This document shows positions 51,045 to 59,948 of a stretch of DNA of 64,000 bases, piece after piece. The notes under the pieces were generated by a model. That model made no database searches and had not been told where the DNA came from. It worked only from the letters and a program-made list of their open reading frames with translations. Where the stretch lies: NCBI GenBank assembly GCA_024760505.1, contig CP058931.1, positions 1,250,001-1,314,000 of the forward strand. Direction: 5' to 3'. Source of the stretch: Nitrospira sp. Lineage in GTDB: Bacteria > Nitrospirota > Nitrospiria > Nitrospirales > UBA8639. A program made the position numbers and the translations under genes. Numbering within the stretch: the first letter of the stretch is position 1; the number at the start of each line of letters is the position of its first letter.

Positions 51045-51791
51045 TTACGCCTTGATACCGTCGATCATGATAAAAAAAGGATATTTCAGCCAATGGTCCC
51101 AGTAGTCGCCTTCGTCATCAACTTGCGGATCGGGGGCAAGCGTCATGTTATGAAATGCGACATCTCGAAATCCCGCATCGCGCAACGCCGACTCATGTGC
51201 GTCGATCGGCATATAATAATTTTCGATCACAATCGATTGGTCCTCTAAGTGTACCGTAAGGGCGACCGGGGCGCCTTCATATGCCGATTCGGGCAATTGG
51301 GCCTCGATGCCGTATTTTCGGTAGTTCGGCGGATGAGATTGCCACGTGTATAGTGCAGGATTGGTGATTAAGGTGACGAAACGCCCTCCGGGTTTGATTC
51401 GGTTCGCCAACCCGCGACACATGACCCTGAGTTCCTCCCGATCGTGTGCATACACGAGCAGCCAATTGGAGACGGAGATATCAAACTGTTGTGCTGATTC
51501 TGTCGCTCGTGCATCCTCTACCCGATATTCGATGCCGAGGGGTTCACGCGCCTCCTGCCAGCGAGCCAGCTTGATCATTTCTTCGGAAATGTCGACGCCG
51601 ACCACTTCACCCGCACCCGCTTTGCGGAGTTCTCGCGTCAACCATCCTTCCCCGCAGGCAACATCGATCACGGACTTACCGGTAAGATCGCCGATCAAGT
51701 TCATCATCGAATACAGCTCGGTCCTGATGCGCCACGGTTGCTCTTTGGCTTTCTTGTACTGGTTGGCGATTTGATTGTAGTCCGTCGTCAT
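51045..51791 (-). CDS. class I SAM-dependent methyltransferase
   Basis: GGAGG lies 5 nt before the ATG at 51791; 248 residues. Motif I is VIDVACGEGWLTREL, followed by VVGVDISEEMIKLAR, the ARATESAQQFDISVSNWLL stretch and RIKPGGRFVTLITNP. This is the layout of small-molecule methyltransferases of the UbiE/COQ5 type. The C-terminal part (VHLEDQSIVIENYYMPIDAH, FFIMIDGIKA) is beta-rich and may form the substrate lid. The substrate is unknown. It lies in the segment enclosed by the phosphopantetheinyl transferase repeat, next to IS30 and upstream of copper-oxidase and carotenoid-type genes. Confidence 0.87.
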   Translation of the reverse strand: MTTDYNQIANQYKKAKEQPWRIRTELYSMMNLIGDLTGKSVIDVACGEGWLTRELRKAGAGEVVGVDISEEMIKLARWQEAREPLGIEYRVEDARATESAQQFDISVSNWLLVYAHDREELRVMCRGLANRIKPGGRFVTLITNPALYTWQSHPPNYRKYGIEAQLPESAYEGAPVALTVHLEDQSIVIENYYMPIDAHESALRDAGFRDVAFHNMTLAPDPQVDDEGDYWDHWLKYPFFIMIDGIKA

Positions 51792-52349
51792 GTGCACCTC
51801 CGTCGTTGATGTCTGCACGAACCCTCTTCGTCGCGGCAGTGATCCGATTTTCCTCCTTTTACCGCATCGGTTTCCGCCATGACAATTCTCTCGTCTCTTC
51901 TTCGATGTGTCATGGCAACACTCCAGGCGGTTGCGTCTGAAAGGAATAAGAATCCGTCACCCATTTCAGGTAAAAAGGTTCATGCTTGAGCTGTATGGGT
52001 GCACGCTGGATGAGGTGGGATTCATACGCAACGTGCATAACCCTTTTTCGGGTACTGGTTGAGCGCGTCCACAATCGATGAGGGCGGGAAGAGGGTCAAC
52101 CTGCAGGCAGTCATCCGGGTCACACGGGTTTTTCTCCGACCGGGTCCGGATTAAGTACCAAGTTTTGTTCTGTCACATGTGCTCTAAATGTTGTCTAGTT
52201 CCTGGACTCTTTTCCCTTATTAAATAGGGGGGCATTCCCATCGTTTTGATTGGCGCAATGAGTGTGGTGGGGGAATGCCTGCGCCGACCGTCATGAAAAA
52301 TTTCGTTGATAACGTTTTCTTTTTAGACAAAGAAAAATGCTTCTGCCAT
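51792..52349. other. intergenic region between the methyltransferase and the decayed multicopper oxidase
   Basis: About 560 bp. I see no gene, hairpin or recognisable regulatory site. It presumably holds the promoter of the methyltransferase gene (minus strand). Confidence 0.4.
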
Positions 52350-53924
52350 TCATGAGGACAAAATTTCGATCAATTGCATCATGCCTCGATCCTCATGGAC
52401 CACATTGTGGCAATGCAAGACATACTTGCCGGTAAACACTTCGTACCGGGTTCCCATGGTTACCGTCCCAGGGGGATTGCTTCTGACAAGGATGGTGTCG
52501 CGCCAGACCGGGTCCACTGGTTTCCCGTTAATTTAGATCACTTGGAAAGGATTGACGTGAATGTGAAACGGATGGTTGCCGTTCTTCGAGGATAACGTCC
52601 ACTCCTGGGCCCCTTGAGTGTCATGGTCCGATCCACACGAGTATGATCGAACTCTTTCCCGTCAATCATGAACTGACCGTTGGCGATGTCAAATACCAAT
52701 TCCGGCTGATTGGGCGGGTCAGTGAGTTCTTGGTCTGTAATCGGGCGAAATGGCGCAAGAGATCGAAGCTCGCGGTTGCTGGGAAGGCTCATGTTGAGTC
52801 TTGGGCCCATTACCTGAATATTCGCCAATAGTGGCTCAGGTTTTTGTTTTCCTTTCAGTCCTACCTCCTCCATCTTTTTTTTTCAATCTGTACATGCCTT
52901 TGGGACCCGCTTTGATTAGCACGTCGGCACGATTGCCGGGGGCCAAATAAACCTCCTTACTCGTATTGATCTTTCCTAAGGTAATCCCATCAATCGCAAT
53001 GACATGGAGATCTTGAGGAACGTCTTCTTCATTCACAAGTTCGATTGTGAGCAATTCATCGATACCGGCATGGATCAAGCGCCACCGTTGAACCTCGCCC
53101 GGCTGAAGGGTTAGCACCGGTTCCAATAATCCATTGATCGTGGTCGGCAACTGGTTTTCGGGATTGTCGAACGGAATCCTGAGCTGCTGAAAAAGAAACA
53201 CTTGATCGCGAGCCACCTTAATTCCCGGCACTTGATCAATATCGCCTTCAAATCAACGCGCCGGCCATGCCTTCTCGTAATTGAGATGCCGTCGATCCAT
53301 GTCGGTGCGCGTGATACCAGAAGGTCCCGGCATGATGATGGTCAGGAATATCAAACTGGAATTGGAGATCATTTCCGGGAGGAATTTCAAGCAGAACATT
53401 GTCACTATTGCCCGTCGGTGAGATATGAAGACCGTGTGTGTACATTGGTGGTGTTCGGACAATTCTCTGTGTTGGGTGGGCCGCATTCTCCTTGCTCCGG
53501 GGGCAGTTGGTTGAATAAGTAGACTTTCATGCGATCCCCGGCTTTGATCCGAAATGTCGGACCAGTGAGCCCACCCTTATATGATCGTTTTGGCGGAAGC
53601 GGTTTTCCATTGAGTGTATTGTTGGCAAAGGCCCTGCGCAATTGGGTATTGAGGAACCCGTGCATCGATCGGCGCACTTCCGGCTGTATAAAGTGTGCAA
53701 CGCCTGACGCATTTGTGGTGCTCCCTGCTTCATTTGCCACAAACGTTGAAGCGGCTCCCTCCATGTCGTTCGATCCTGCGTCTGACAGTCTCTGAGGTCT
53801 TTCAGCACACCCATTTAGACCGGTTACCAGAAGTCCACCGCCCCCACCGACTGCTGCCCGTAATAACTGACGTCAGATTAACGGAGATTCCTCGGAGGAG
53901 CTTTTTTGTCTGATAATTCTCCAT
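52350..53924 (-). pseudogene. decayed multicopper oxidase gene
   Basis: Segments in several frames together make one multicopper oxidase. The 5' end has MENYQTKKLLRG and, in another frame, LLRAAVGGGGGLLVTGLNGC, a Tat- or lipoprotein-like signal. Then come QPEVRRSMHGFLNTQLRRAF and FRIKAGDRMKVYLFNQLPPE. Copper-binding stretches are IPDHHHAGTFWYHAHRHGST (type 2/3 site) and, at the C-terminus, KYVLHCHNVVHEDRGMMQ (type 1/3 site: HCH, H, M), followed by a TGA at 52350-52352. At least three shifts (near 53900-53870, 53410-53400 and 53240, and more toward 52560) break the frame. The gene is no longer able to give a full protein. Its neighbours are also accessory. Confidence 0.85.
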
Positions 53925-54145
53925 GATCCTTGGGCATTGCGTCACTTCTTTTTAATAGTTGATCAGGATTTCACCATACAAAATACCTAGAATAAAAAAC
54001 GAAACAACGGTGCTTCTTCTATGGTTCATTGAACACTTTGAGGCGAGTCTGGTGGATCCGCGGGACATCGCTTTGTATACTTTCGCCTTGTTGATTTTCA
54101 ATAATGATATATTGGCAAGTACCTGAGAGTTAGTGAAGAGAAATT

Positions 54146-55744
54146 ATGCCAGCCAAATATGACGCGATTGTGATTGGGAGTGGTCATAACGGACTGACAT
54201 GTGCCTGCTATCTTGCGAAAGCCGGCCTCAAGGTTCTCGTGCTGGAGCAGTACAATTCGATCGGTGGGATGACCAACACGGAAGAGCTCACCCTACCCGG
54301 TTTTCAGTCGGACACACATGCGTTCTGCATTCAGGTTGGGAACTTTTCCCCGGCGCTCCATGAGCTGCAGTTAGCCCGATACGGTTTCGAGCTGATCTAT
54401 TCCGATCCTTGCTTTTCCCACGTCTTCCCGAACGGTCGCTCGATCTCTGTCCGCCGGAATGTCGATAAGACGTGTCAGAGTATCGCTCAATTTTCAAAAA
54501 CGGACTCTGCCACGTGGCGCGCGCTATTCGAACGATTTCTCACGGTGAAGGACCAGATTGCCGCCTCAATCAATACCCCACCACCCTCTTTTGCGGATCA
54601 AGCATCCGCATTGCAGAATTTACCGGGTGGCCTGGACGAATACCGCTTTCAACTGCAAACCTTCCGGTCATGGTGTAACGAGATGTTCGAGGTGGATGAA
54701 ACGAAGGCTCTATTCGGGTCCTGGGATTTGCATGTGGGGACTTCTCCGGATGATGTGGGCGGCGCGAGAATGGCATGGCTCTTCACGATGGTGATTCAAC
54801 ACTTTGGAAACAACGTGGTGAAAGGGGGTATGCGCAATCTACCCCTGGCACTTGCTGGGTTCCTGGAAGCCCACGGGGGAGAAATAAAAACGGACGCCCG
54901 AGTCAATGACATCATCGTGGAGAATGGGAAGGCGATTGCCGTACGCCTTGCTGGAGGGGAAGAGGTGGAGGTGAGCACACTGGTCGCTTCAAATGTTGAT
55001 CCTCAACAACTCGTTCTCCACCTGCTCGGTGAAGACCGGGTAGGGACGAGCCTTGCCAAGAAGATGCGGCAGTATGAGTTGGGGGAATCGGTTATGGTCG
55101 TCTACCTTGCGCTTGATAGCCCTGTCGAGTACAAAGCGGGACCGCTGGCCGGGCAATCCGTCTATGTCCATCCCACCCCGGCGTCCTTGGATTACTTTTC
55201 TCGTCTTTTTTATGAAGTTCGTCGTGGTTGGTTACCATCAGAGCCATTTTGTCTCGTGTGCAACGACTCTGCCCGAGACTCGACTCGTGTGCCTTCCGGC
55301 AAGGGCCTAATGAAACTCGTCGTTCAACCTGTTCCGTATATCATCAAGGGTGATGCCGCCGGCAGGGTTAAGGGCAGAACTTGGAACGAAGCCAAAGAAC
55401 CCTTTGCGGATTATGTCATCGAGATGCTAACCCGGGATTATATTCCCGATCTTCGAAACAAAATATTGAAAAGGGTGGTCCATAGTCCCAAGGATCTTGA
55501 GGAGTTGATGCCCAGTGTCCCTCGAGGGACGATCACGCATGGCGCCTTTGTGCCCTATCAGGTGGGCTCCATGCGTCCGATACCTGAGTTGGGACAATAT
55601 CGGTCTCCGGTACGCAACGTCTATTTGTGTGGGTCCGGCAGCCATCCGGGGGCGGGCGTGACCATGGCGCCGGGACGAAACGCCGCACAGATTATCTATC
55701 AAGATCTCAAGCTCGATTTTGCAAAAACTCTCGCCACTCGTTAA
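54146..55744 (+). CDS. CrtO/CrtI-like FAD-dependent oxidoreductase (phytoene-desaturase superfamily)
   Basis: The 532-residue protein begins with an FAD-binding motif (DAIVIGSGHNGLTCACYLAKAG) and LEQYNSIGGMTNTEELTLPGF. It has ASNVDPQQLVLHLLG in the middle and the C-terminal carotenoid-type signature VYLCGSGSHPGAGVTMAPGRNAA. Together these fit the CrtO/PYROXD2-like branch of the CrtI superfamily, which includes beta-carotene ketolase. The start at 54146 is the ATG directly before the FAD strand. The neighbour at 55755-55869 is a fragment of an O-methyltransferase C-terminus. A role in carotenoid or retinoid-like modification is possible; no other crt gene is present here. Confidence 0.82.
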   Translation: MPAKYDAIVIGSGHNGLTCACYLAKAGLKVLVLEQYNSIGGMTNTEELTLPGFQSDTHAFCIQVGNFSPALHELQLARYGFELIYSDPCFSHVFPNGRSISVRRNVDKTCQSIAQFSKTDSATWRALFERFLTVKDQIAASINTPPPSFADQASALQNLPGGLDEYRFQLQTFRSWCNEMFEVDETKALFGSWDLHVGTSPDDVGGARMAWLFTMVIQHFGNNVVKGGMRNLPLALAGFLEAHGGEIKTDARVNDIIVENGKAIAVRLAGGEEVEVSTLVASNVDPQQLVLHLLGEDRVGTSLAKKMRQYELGESVMVVYLALDSPVEYKAGPLAGQSVYVHPTPASLDYFSRLFYEVRRGWLPSEPFCLVCNDSARDSTRVPSGKGLMKLVVQPVPYIIKGDAAGRVKGRTWNEAKEPFADYVIEMLTRDYIPDLRNKILKRVVHSPKDLEELMPSVPRGTITHGAFVPYQVGSMRPIPELGQYRSPVRNVYLCGSGSHPGAGVTMAPGRNAAQIIYQDLKLDFAKTLATR

Positions 55745-55754
55745 TTCTTTGTAC

Positions 55755-56150
55755 TCATCCGTTCTCAGGCTTTCTGCCGACCAAGAGGCCATTGTCTTCC
55801 GGAGAATGAATCGGTATACGGCGTATGTCTATGAATCCCGCTTCCTTCAACCAGGCCATGTACTCACTTCCTTGAAAGTTGCTCTCAAGCCGAATAGAAG
55901 CCGCAGGAATTCCCGCATAGTGACCGATCAAATTTCGAAAAATGCCCCTGGTTGAAATAAATTGGTATTGGTGGGGAGGAACCCGATATCGTTCTTCCCG
56001 TGCTCGTTCATCTTCAGAAAGGTCGGTGCGGTAGAGAGCAGCCTGGCGGGGTGACATATCCAGATGAACCCGCCACTCATGGACCATGCCTGGTGACAGG
56101 CTCCGAAAAATGTCAGGAGACGGACGAGCCCAGTGGGTGGAAGTCAACAT
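55755..56150 (-). pseudogene. chimeric fragment: phosphopantetheinyl transferase N-terminus joined to methyltransferase C-terminus
   Basis: One open frame of 131 codons. Residues 1-93 repeat the N-terminal third of the phosphopantetheinyl transferase at 48728-49480 (DIFRSLSPGMVHEWRVHLDM, FISTRGIFRNLIGHYAGIPA). After residue 93 the sequence switches to SEYMAWLKEAGFIDIRRIPI and LLVGRK, the typical end of a SAM-dependent O-methyltransferase. Neither part can be active, since the transferase lacks its metal site and the methyltransferase its SAM domain. The junction, near 55869, is the inner edge of the right repeat arm. Confidence 0.8.
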
Positions 56151-56200
56151 GAATCTCGGATGGATTGTATCGGATGGATAGCTTGCCCGAAACCCTTTGT
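55870..56200. repeat. right arm of the direct repeat
   Basis: Copy of 49197-49530 in the same orientation, with scattered substitutions and a 3-nt deletion. The DNA beyond 56200 is unrelated to the DNA beyond 49530. Confidence 0.88.
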
Positions 56201-56380
56201 GCCTTCTATTAAGAGTCGAGACCGGTGAGTTCCACGTTCCTATTTTTCGTTAACTTTCCTATACTTACTGCTGACTTCTGGAAGAAAATGAGTGTCGAAA
56301 CAAGGTATCCTGGCAGAGTTCACGAGAGGTGAAGCCCTTCCCACGCATGAAAGACTTGTCCAAATGACAGTTCAGAGCAT

Positions 56381-56803
56381 ATGTTCCTAGCAAAAGCCAC
56401 GTGTGGCATAACTCCATGGGATTGGTGCTTTGGTTTGGTCGTGTTTACCCTTCTTGTCTCATGTTCAGAGAAAGGCCTGCCCGATATGACCCCCGAGCAA
56501 CTGTTAGCTTCAATTGAAACCCACACGGCGCCAGTGATCGTGGATGTCCGCTCGCAAAGTGAATACGATGCCGGGCATGTGCCGGGCGCTGTGCATCTGC
56601 CTTTTTACGCCATTTGGAGCCGTCATAAGGAGACAAACGCCACACCGAAGGAGCCGATTGTCGTATATTGCGAGCATGGCCCGAGAGCGTGGATCGGCAA
56701 ATTCGCTCTCTGGACGGTGGGGTATAAAAATATTGTGTACCTGGACGGTCACATGTCAGGCTGGAAGCAGCGAGGCCTGCCCATGAAAAACCGGGTCGAA
56801 TAG
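56381..56803 (+). CDS. rhodanese lipoprotein
   Basis: The 140-residue protein has a lipoprotein-like signal (FGLVVFTLLVSC, cysteine near residue 28) and one rhodanese domain: PVIVDVRSQSEYDAGHVPGA, the active-site loop VVYCEHGPRAWIG (Cys near residue 89) and VYLDGHMSGWKQRGLP. It should sit on the outer face of the inner membrane or on the outer membrane and bind sulfane sulfur there. It is the third rhodanese-type gene of the window outside the main sulfur cluster's fusion protein. No clear ribosome site; the ATG at 56381 is chosen because the signal follows. Confidence 0.82.
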   Translation: MFLAKATCGITPWDWCFGLVVFTLLVSCSEKGLPDMTPEQLLASIETHTAPVIVDVRSQSEYDAGHVPGAVHLPFYAIWSRHKETNATPKEPIVVYCEHGPRAWIGKFALWTVGYKNIVYLDGHMSGWKQRGLPMKNRVE

Positions 56804-56839
56804 CCGGGTGAGTCCACCGCACGTACCCTCCCCTACAAT

Positions 56840-58156
56840 TTACGCAACACGCAGCTTGGACAGACGGTTGGTCACGCCGACTTTGACCGCCCGGTGAATG
56901 ACCTCGGGGAAATCCGCCGGTAGGACGCGTTCAATGGCTTCCAATGCCTGCCCGGCTGTATCAGCCATTTTCTCAATAGTCTCAAGGGCGAATTTTTTCG
57001 GCAGCCCCGCCCCTTCCACAGTCTGAATAAAATGCCGCCCGAGAATGTCGCCGATTCGATAGTGCCGCTTGGTCCCGACCGACATGGCTAGCTTCATCTG
57101 TTTGCTTTCAATTTGACGCATTTCGAAGCTCGGCTGAGCGGTGAGGACGTCATACAGGGGCGTCAGGTGATAACTGCCCCCTGGACTGAGAAAAATGCTG
57201 AAATTTTTGGCGTGCCCGTCCGTCGCGCCAATAAGCCAGAAGAAGATTTGGGCCTTTAACACGGTTTCCTGGTCTGCAAGGGGGTGATCGCTGCCCTTGA
57301 GCAGATCAAGCACTTCGATCATTCCCGGTCCGCCTTCACTTTGATATTTCCGGGTGGGCGGCACCGAAAGCGCCTGGCAACAATCCTCCTGCGGTAGCCG
57401 CAACAGCCGCTTGTCTTTTGTCCAGCGCCGGTCGAAGCGTTCGATCACAAGCGATTTCGTCTCTCCGAACGTGTAGATGTCCGCCCGGTTGACCGGCAGG
57501 CCAAACGCGGCCGCCAGTTTCAGGCAATAAAATTCATTCTCGACGCTATTCGAGAGGTCGAGTCCGTTCGGCAATCGGCCGATCTGTTTTTTGAAAATAT
57601 GGGAGGTGGGTGTGGTGCCACGGGGCTTGAGCCATTTGCCCTTATGCCGGAGCAGTGCGGTCTTTTCCTGCGCTCCGGCCAGTGATATCCGAAACGCATC
57701 GTCACCGCTCAGACCCAAAGGGGTTTGCGCCAAACCGTTGAGGAGCATTTCAATCGCATTCTCATTCACGGGCTCCCCGGTGATCGTGGCGGAATCGTCG
57801 ATCTCCTCCACGGCATCGTCCGCCCCGACAAATTGCAACGCTCCCACACAATCGCGGCCGATGGCAGCAAGCAGACTATAGGCATCGGTTCCGCCCGCTC
57901 CGACTTTTTCCGCAACCCGACGGCGCAACGCATCCGAATCCGGCAATAGATTCTCGAACACGGCAGCGACCGGTTCTCCTCTGTAGGCGTCTTCGCGCAA
58001 GGGGAGCGAGAGCGAGACCGGTAGGGCGTGAGGCCATCCTAACCAGTCCGGGTGGTATTGAAAGGCAATGGCTCCGCTTGTGGCCTTGTGGAGATGACCG
58101 ACCGGGCGATTGTTCAGCAGCACGAGTAGCGGGGCATGCCGGCGGTTGCGGGCCAT
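56840..58156 (-). CDS. hipA: HipA-family Ser/Thr kinase toxin
   Basis: The 438-residue protein has both HipA parts: the N-terminal subdomain (GHLHKATSGAIAFQYHPDWL, FENLLPDSDALRRRVAEKVG) and the kinase domain with FRISLAGAQEKTAL (ATP loop), NEFYCLKLAAAFGLPV, ATDGHAKNFSIFL (catalytic Asp and Asn) and LTPLYDVLTAQP (metal-binding Asp). E. coli HipA phosphorylates glutamyl-tRNA synthetase and causes persistence; this paralogue may have another target. The ATG overlaps the hipB stop (TAATG), so the two are translationally coupled. The length is normal, so the toxin is probably intact. Confidence 0.92.
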   Translation of the reverse strand: MARNRRHAPLLVLLNNRPVGHLHKATSGAIAFQYHPDWLGWPHALPVSLSLPLREDAYRGEPVAAVFENLLPDSDALRRRVAEKVGAGGTDAYSLLAAIGRDCVGALQFVGADDAVEEIDDSATITGEPVNENAIEMLLNGLAQTPLGLSGDDAFRISLAGAQEKTALLRHKGKWLKPRGTTPTSHIFKKQIGRLPNGLDLSNSVENEFYCLKLAAAFGLPVNRADIYTFGETKSLVIERFDRRWTKDKRLLRLPQEDCCQALSVPPTRKYQSEGGPGMIEVLDLLKGSDHPLADQETVLKAQIFFWLIGATDGHAKNFSIFLSPGGSYHLTPLYDVLTAQPSFEMRQIESKQMKLAMSVGTKRHYRIGDILGRHFIQTVEGAGLPKKFALETIEKMADTAGQALEAIERVLPADFPEVIHRAVKVGVTNRLSKLRVA

Positions 58157-58407
58157 TAGAAAATATCCTCGATATCAGCGGCGGTCCCCTTCGATCGCGG
58201 CGCGATCCGGAACTCCAGATCGAGGACGCTGAGCACCGTCAGAATCGTTTCCAGCGTCGCGGCCGGATTACCCGTCTCGATGAGGGATATCGTCGCCTGG
58301 CGCAATCCGGTCTTTTCTCCGAGCTGCGTCTGGCTCAAGCCGCGTTGCTTTCGGGCTCGCCGGATCAGATTACCGATCTGTTTCGGATTGCGTGCAAGGT
58401 CGGGCAT
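58156..58407 (-). CDS. hipB: HipB-like antitoxin, XRE-family
   Basis: The 83-residue protein is a Cro/C1-type helix-turn-helix: QIGNLIRRARKQRGLSQTQL, GEKTGLRQATISLIETGNPA and ATLETILTVLSVLDLEFRI, with a short acidic tail. This is the HipB layout. It binds DNA as a dimer and holds HipA inactive. It precedes hipA with a one-base overlap. A 29-bp palindrome about 55 nt upstream is the likely operator, giving autoregulation. Confidence 0.9.
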   Translation of the reverse strand: MPDLARNPKQIGNLIRRARKQRGLSQTQLGEKTGLRQATISLIETGNPAATLETILTVLSVLDLEFRIAPRSKGTAADIEDIF

Positions 58408-58461
58408 GTTTCACCTCCACCCCTATTATGCGCCAAAACGAATAAAATTCCAATATTCTAA

Positions 58462-58490
58462 TTAACGTATAAATATAATATATACGTTAA
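58462..58490. promoter_or_regulatory. putative HipB operator
   Basis: TTAACGTATA and TATACGTTAA form a perfect inverted repeat with a 9-nt AT-rich spacer. The site is about 55-83 nt upstream of the hipB start, where the promoter should be. E. coli HipB also binds inverted repeats of related spacing, although the sequence differs. Confidence 0.65.
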
Positions 58491-58623
58491 AAAGAATAAA
58501 TAGCTTTATCTGGGCTAGCATAAGCCGGAGGCCGCCAGGTCTGGAGTTATTTTAAGATGTATCCCCTTCGAGACATTGAGGAATTCACCAAGGAACTTCT
58601 CCAATTAATTTATTATTAAATTC

Positions 58624-59948
58624 CACTACTGTCCGGTTAAGAATGAAATAAATTCAATTGTTTACAAGACATCTCATCTTCACCATCGTTTTTGGTGTTG
58701 AGAAACTCCGGAGTTAAAGGGATTTTCTCGAATAGGGTCACGGAAAAAATCTGTAGTAATGTGTAGAGTGAGGCATTCAGCGTGAACCGCTTCTTGACGA
58801 TGGCCACGAGCACGTAGACCGACACGGCGGTCCAGATCTGCACCTTCACGGCATTCTCTGAGGTGCCATAGAACTGCTTGATGCGCAGATGCTGCTTGAT
58901 CCATTTGAAAAACAATTCGACTTGCCAGCGAGCCTTGTACAAGGCACAGATGGTGGTTGCTGGCGGACCAAAGAGGTTGGTCAGGAAGATGAGGCCTTTG
59001 CCCGACTCGAGATCTTTGAACCGAATACGACGCAGATGAACAGGATACCTCTGTTGCGTGTAGAATCCGGACAACGCGATGGTCTGATCGCACAGAATGC
59101 CCTGCTCCCGATCGTTGGGGGCCGAATAGATGCGGCGCATGTCGGCATTCGCCTTGGCACGGGTGACAAAGAAGGCGCCGGCCTGATGCAGCGTGAACAG
59201 CCGTTCGAAGTCCAAGTACCCGCGATCCATGACGTACACCGCTCCAGGCTCTGGAAGCAGCAGGTCGAGTGCGTGGACATCGTGCAGTTTCCCATTGGAA
59301 ATATGGATAAAACTGGGAATCGCCCCACGAAGGTTCAACAGGGTGTGCAGTTTGACCGCGGCCGTGGTCTGGCGAAACGAGGCCCACGGAAACAGGGCCA
59401 GACACAGATCGATGGTCGTGGAGTCCAGCGCGTACACCGTGTTCGCAAGGTCCAGGCCCAGATCTTCTGTGGCGTACAGTTTGTGCGCATGCTTGATCAA
59501 GCGCTGGGCGAAGTCGGCATAGATCCGCCAGTCTCGGCGCTCGTTGGCATCGGCCAGCGTGGCCCGTTTCACCGGGGTGCGAATTCCCATGTGATACAGC
59601 TTGGCGGCTTGCGCCGACAGACAGACCTCGATATCGCGCAGGCTTTCGCGATAGGTCAACTGAGCAAAGGCCAAGATCCGAAAGTGTTCGGTGCAGGGCA
59701 GCGTCCGAATACGATAATCGCCACCATAGCGGGCGACGATTCGGGAAAACGTGGTCCAAGGCAAGCAATCCATCAGTTGCGCAAACAGGGTTTGGCCGAC
59801 ATACATCGTGAATCCTCCGGGGGTTACCCGGGGGACAATCACCTGAAGGCGGGTCGCCGTTCAAGTCGACACCATCCAAATTTGCCAAAACATGTAATTC
59901 ATTCATGCGCTTAGGCCGAAAGGCGACTCAGTTAACCGGACAGTAGTG
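58624..59948 (-). mobile_element. IS4-family insertion sequence, 1325 bp, with 9-bp target duplication
   Basis: The ends are 17-bp perfect inverted repeats, CACTACTGTCCGGTTAA (58624-58640) and its complement (59932-59948). ATTAAATTC flanks both ends (58615-58623 and 59949-59957). This is a recent-looking insertion, since repeats and flanks are exact. It lies at the 3' end of the STAS-HATPase gene. Confidence 0.92.
58637..59806 (-). CDS. IS4-family transposase (DUF4372 + DDE)
   Basis: From the ATG at 59806 the protein has 389 residues. The N-terminal DUF4372-type domain (FAQLMDCLPWTTFSRIVARY, YRIRTLPCTEHFRILAFAQL) is followed by the DDE core: VYALDSTTIDLCLALFPWA, VYVMDRGYLDFERLF and YKARWQVELFFKWIKQHLRI (the Y-(2)-R-(3)-E-(6)-K signature). 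It is full length and probably active. Long open frames on the opposite strand and in another frame of this element are shadows. Confidence 0.93.
   Translation of the reverse strand: MYVGQTLFAQLMDCLPWTTFSRIVARYGGDYRIRTLPCTEHFRILAFAQLTYRESLRDIEVCLSAQAAKLYHMGIRTPVKRATLADANERRDWRIYADFAQRLIKHAHKLYATEDLGLDLANTVYALDSTTIDLCLALFPWASFRQTTAAVKLHTLLNLRGAIPSFIHISNGKLHDVHALDLLLPEPGAVYVMDRGYLDFERLFTLHQAGAFFVTRAKANADMRRIYSAPNDREQGILCDQTIALSGFYTQQRYPVHLRRIRFKDLESGKGLIFLTNLFGPPATTICALYKARWQVELFFKWIKQHLRIKQFYGTSENAVKVQIWTAVSVYVLVAIVKKRFTLNASLYTLLQIFSVTLFEKIPLTPEFLNTKNDGEDEMSCKQLNLFHS

Noticed and set aside
58680..59914. Very long open frames (about 400 and 340 codons) in other frames of the IS4 transposase, on both strands
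   Set aside because: They lie over an intact DDE transposase with all catalytic motifs. Their translations are low-complexity (Arg/Pro/Gly rich) and match no fold, as expected for shadows in GC-rich DNA.
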